Assembly: GCF_001280255.1 (NCBI RefSeq)
Contig: NZ_LHCI01000106.1
Span: forward strand, 1,403,766-1,467,765
Source of the DNA: Thermus aquaticus
GTDB lineage: Bacteria > Deinococcota > Deinococci > Deinococcales > Thermaceae
DNA: 64,000 bases
Direction: 5' to 3'
The notes under the pieces were generated by a model that saw only the letters and a list, made by a program, of their open reading frames with translations, searched no databases and was not told the DNA's origin. The position numbers and the translations under genes were made by a program. Below, piece after piece: positions 62,787-64,000 of this stretch; positions within the stretch are counted from its first letter, which is position 1, and every line of letters starts with the position of its first letter.

Positions 62787-64000
62787 ATGGAGCGGCCCAT
62801 TTCTGAGGCGTACTTCCAGGAGGCAGGGAGGCACATCCCGGGCGGGGTGAGCAGCCCGGTCAGGGCCTTCAAGGCGGTGGGGGGGACTCCCCCTTACCTG
62901 GTGCGGGGCGAGGGGGCCTACGTCTGGGACGCGGACGGGAACCGCTACCTGGACTACGTCCTGAGCTGGGGGCCCCTCATCCTGGGCCACGCCCACCCCA
63001 AAGTCCTTTCCCGGGTGCGGGAGGTCATGGAGGGAGGGCTCACCTTCGGGGCGCCCCACCCCCTCGAGGTGGCCCTAGCCAAAAAGGTCAAGGCGGCCTA
63101 CCCGGGCGTGGAGCTGGTGCGCTTCGTGAGCTCGGGGACGGAGGCCACCATGAGCGCCCTGAGGCTCGCCCGGGGGTACACGGGCCGGGACCTGATCGTC
63201 AAGTTCCGGGGGAACTACCACGGCCACGCCGACGGCCTTCTGGTGGAGGCGGGAAGCGGGGCCCTCACCCTGGGGGTGCCCTCCTCGGCCGGGGTGCCCG
63301 AGGCCTACGCCCGGCTCACCCTGGTCCTGGAGTACAACGACGCCGAGGGGCTCAGGGAGGTCCTGAGGCGCCGGGGGGAGGAGATCGCCGCCATCATCTT
63401 TGAACCGGTGGTGGGGAACGCCGGGGTGCTGGTCCCCACCGAGGACTTCCTGAAGGCCCTCCACGAGGCCAGGGAGTTTGGCGTCCTCCTCATCGCCGAC
63501 GAGGTGATGACGGGCTTCCGCCTGGCCTTTGGCGGGGCCACGGAGCGTTTTGGCCTCAAGCCCGACCTCGTCACCCTGGGCAAGGTCCTGGGCGGGGGGC
63601 TTCCCGCCGCCGCCTACGGGGGGAGGCGGGAGGTCATGGAGCGGGTGGCCCCCCTTGGGCCCGTCTACCAGGCGGGGACCCTTTCTGGGAACCCGCTGGC
63701 CATGGCCTCGGGGTTGGCCACCTTGGAAATCCTGGAGGCGGACCCCGGCCTCTACGCCCACCTGGAGGCCGTGGGGGCCAGGCTGGAGGCGGGGCTTAGG
63801 GAGGTCTTGACCAGGAAGGGCGTGCCCCACACCATCAACCGGGTGGGGTCCATGCTGACCGTCTTCTTCACCGAAGGCCCCGTGCGCACCTTCGCCGAGG
63901 CCAGGCGCACCGATACCGAGCTCTTCAAGCGCTTCTTCCACGGCCTTCTTTCCCGGGGCGTGTACTGGCCGCCCTCCAACTTTGAGGCCGCCTTCCTCTC
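62787..64000 (+). CDS. hemL: Glutamate-1-semialdehyde 2,1-aminomutase (3' end beyond window)
   Basis: Forms 5-aminolevulinate for tetrapyrroles. 404 residues visible of ~430. MERPISEAYFQEAGRHIPGGVSSPVRAFKAVGGTPPYLVRG; SSGTEATMSALRLARGYTGRD (PLP phosphate); KFRGNYHGHADGLLV; IADEVMTGFRLAFGG; catalytic Lys in VTLGKVLGGGLPAAAYGG (~266); YQAGTLSGNPLAM. TAGAGT (62774-62779) is a possible -10; GGAGGG is very close to the ATG. Confidence 0.96.
   Translation, partial: MERPISEAYFQEAGRHIPGGVSSPVRAFKAVGGTPPYLVRGEGAYVWDADGNRYLDYVLSWGPLILGHAHPKVLSRVREVMEGGLTFGAPHPLEVALAKKVKAAYPGVELVRFVSSGTEATMSALRLARGYTGRDLIVKFRGNYHGHADGLLVEAGSGALTLGVPSSAGVPEAYARLTLVLEYNDAEGLREVLRRRGEEIAAIIFEPVVGNAGVLVPTEDFLKALHEAREFGVLLIADEVMTGFRLAFGGATERFGLKPDLVTLGKVLGGGLPAAAYGGRREVMERVAPLGPVYQAGTLSGNPLAMASGLATLEILEADPGLYAHLEAVGARLEAGLREVLTRKGVPHTINRVGSMLTVFFTEGPVRTFAEARRTDTELFKRFFHGLLSRGVYWPPSNFEAAFL

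Overview
This 64-kb window comes from a chromosome of the genus Thermus. It is very GC-rich, its genes are packed with 1-16 bp overlaps, many start codons sit directly behind a -10 box (leaderless genes), and TrmI, ClpP, PanD, SMC and the glutamine aminotransferase read as close relatives of the T. thermophilus proteins I remember. The identification rests on recalled protein families; no search was run. Almost everything is housekeeping. I see no prophage, insertion sequence or plasmid-like segment. The accessory part is one CRISPR array without cas genes and a family of short intergenic hairpin repeats.

Layout. 1-5640: rpmE, tdk, an Hsp20, miaA, gatA, a DnaQ-like exonuclease and an unknown protein. 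5614-9571 (minus): csaB with a DUF5693 membrane protein (cell-wall polymer pyruvylation), a truncated uridine-kinase remnant, and a MalK/UgpC-type ABC ATPase. 9722-11983: mscL, a putative membrane protein, a class V aminotransferase. 11958-20353 (minus): one long co-directional run carB - cyclic-di-AMP receptor - DsbA-like - trmI - rqcH - panD - UbiA/MqnP-like - UPF0340. 20488-24177 (plus): rhodanese, tRNA-His, tRNA-Leu, tig, clpP, clpX. 24257-34041: pncB, metH, a Uma2 nuclease, pabBA-pabC, greA, recO, a small membrane protein. 34042-35173: CRISPR leader and array. 35246-40162: ymdB-ppc-NYN-queA. 40129-41873 (minus): mgtE and a pyrophosphatase-like gene. 42082-45645: ffh-rpsP-khpA-rimM-trmD-rplS. 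45708-49447: a NarL-type regulator, sdaA, a sulfurtransferase, and a manganese (yybP-ykoY) riboswitch before a YugP-type Zn-peptidase and a zinc ribbon. 49577-56307 (minus): bioY - nitrilase - smpB - amidase - GerMN - smc - mazG. 56486-59465: gap-pgk-tpiA. 59545-64000: glutamine aminotransferase, pdhA-pdhB and a truncated hemL.

The most interesting signals are in RNA and intergenic DNA: (1) hairpin repeats of 68-109 bp sharing a CCCC-stem-GGGGGCCCC core, one copy with compensatory stem changes, three copies filling exactly the space between two convergent stop codons; (2) a self-competing leader in front of mgtE that can either free or sequester the Shine-Dalgarno sequence; (3) the Mn riboswitch with an unusual target gene; (4) a CRISPR array whose spacers can all be read as protein on the strand antisense to the crRNA, one giving a DNA-methyltransferase motif; (5) 11 leaderless genes with exactly six nucleotides between -10 box and start codon, and three divergent pairs whose two -10 boxes overlap.
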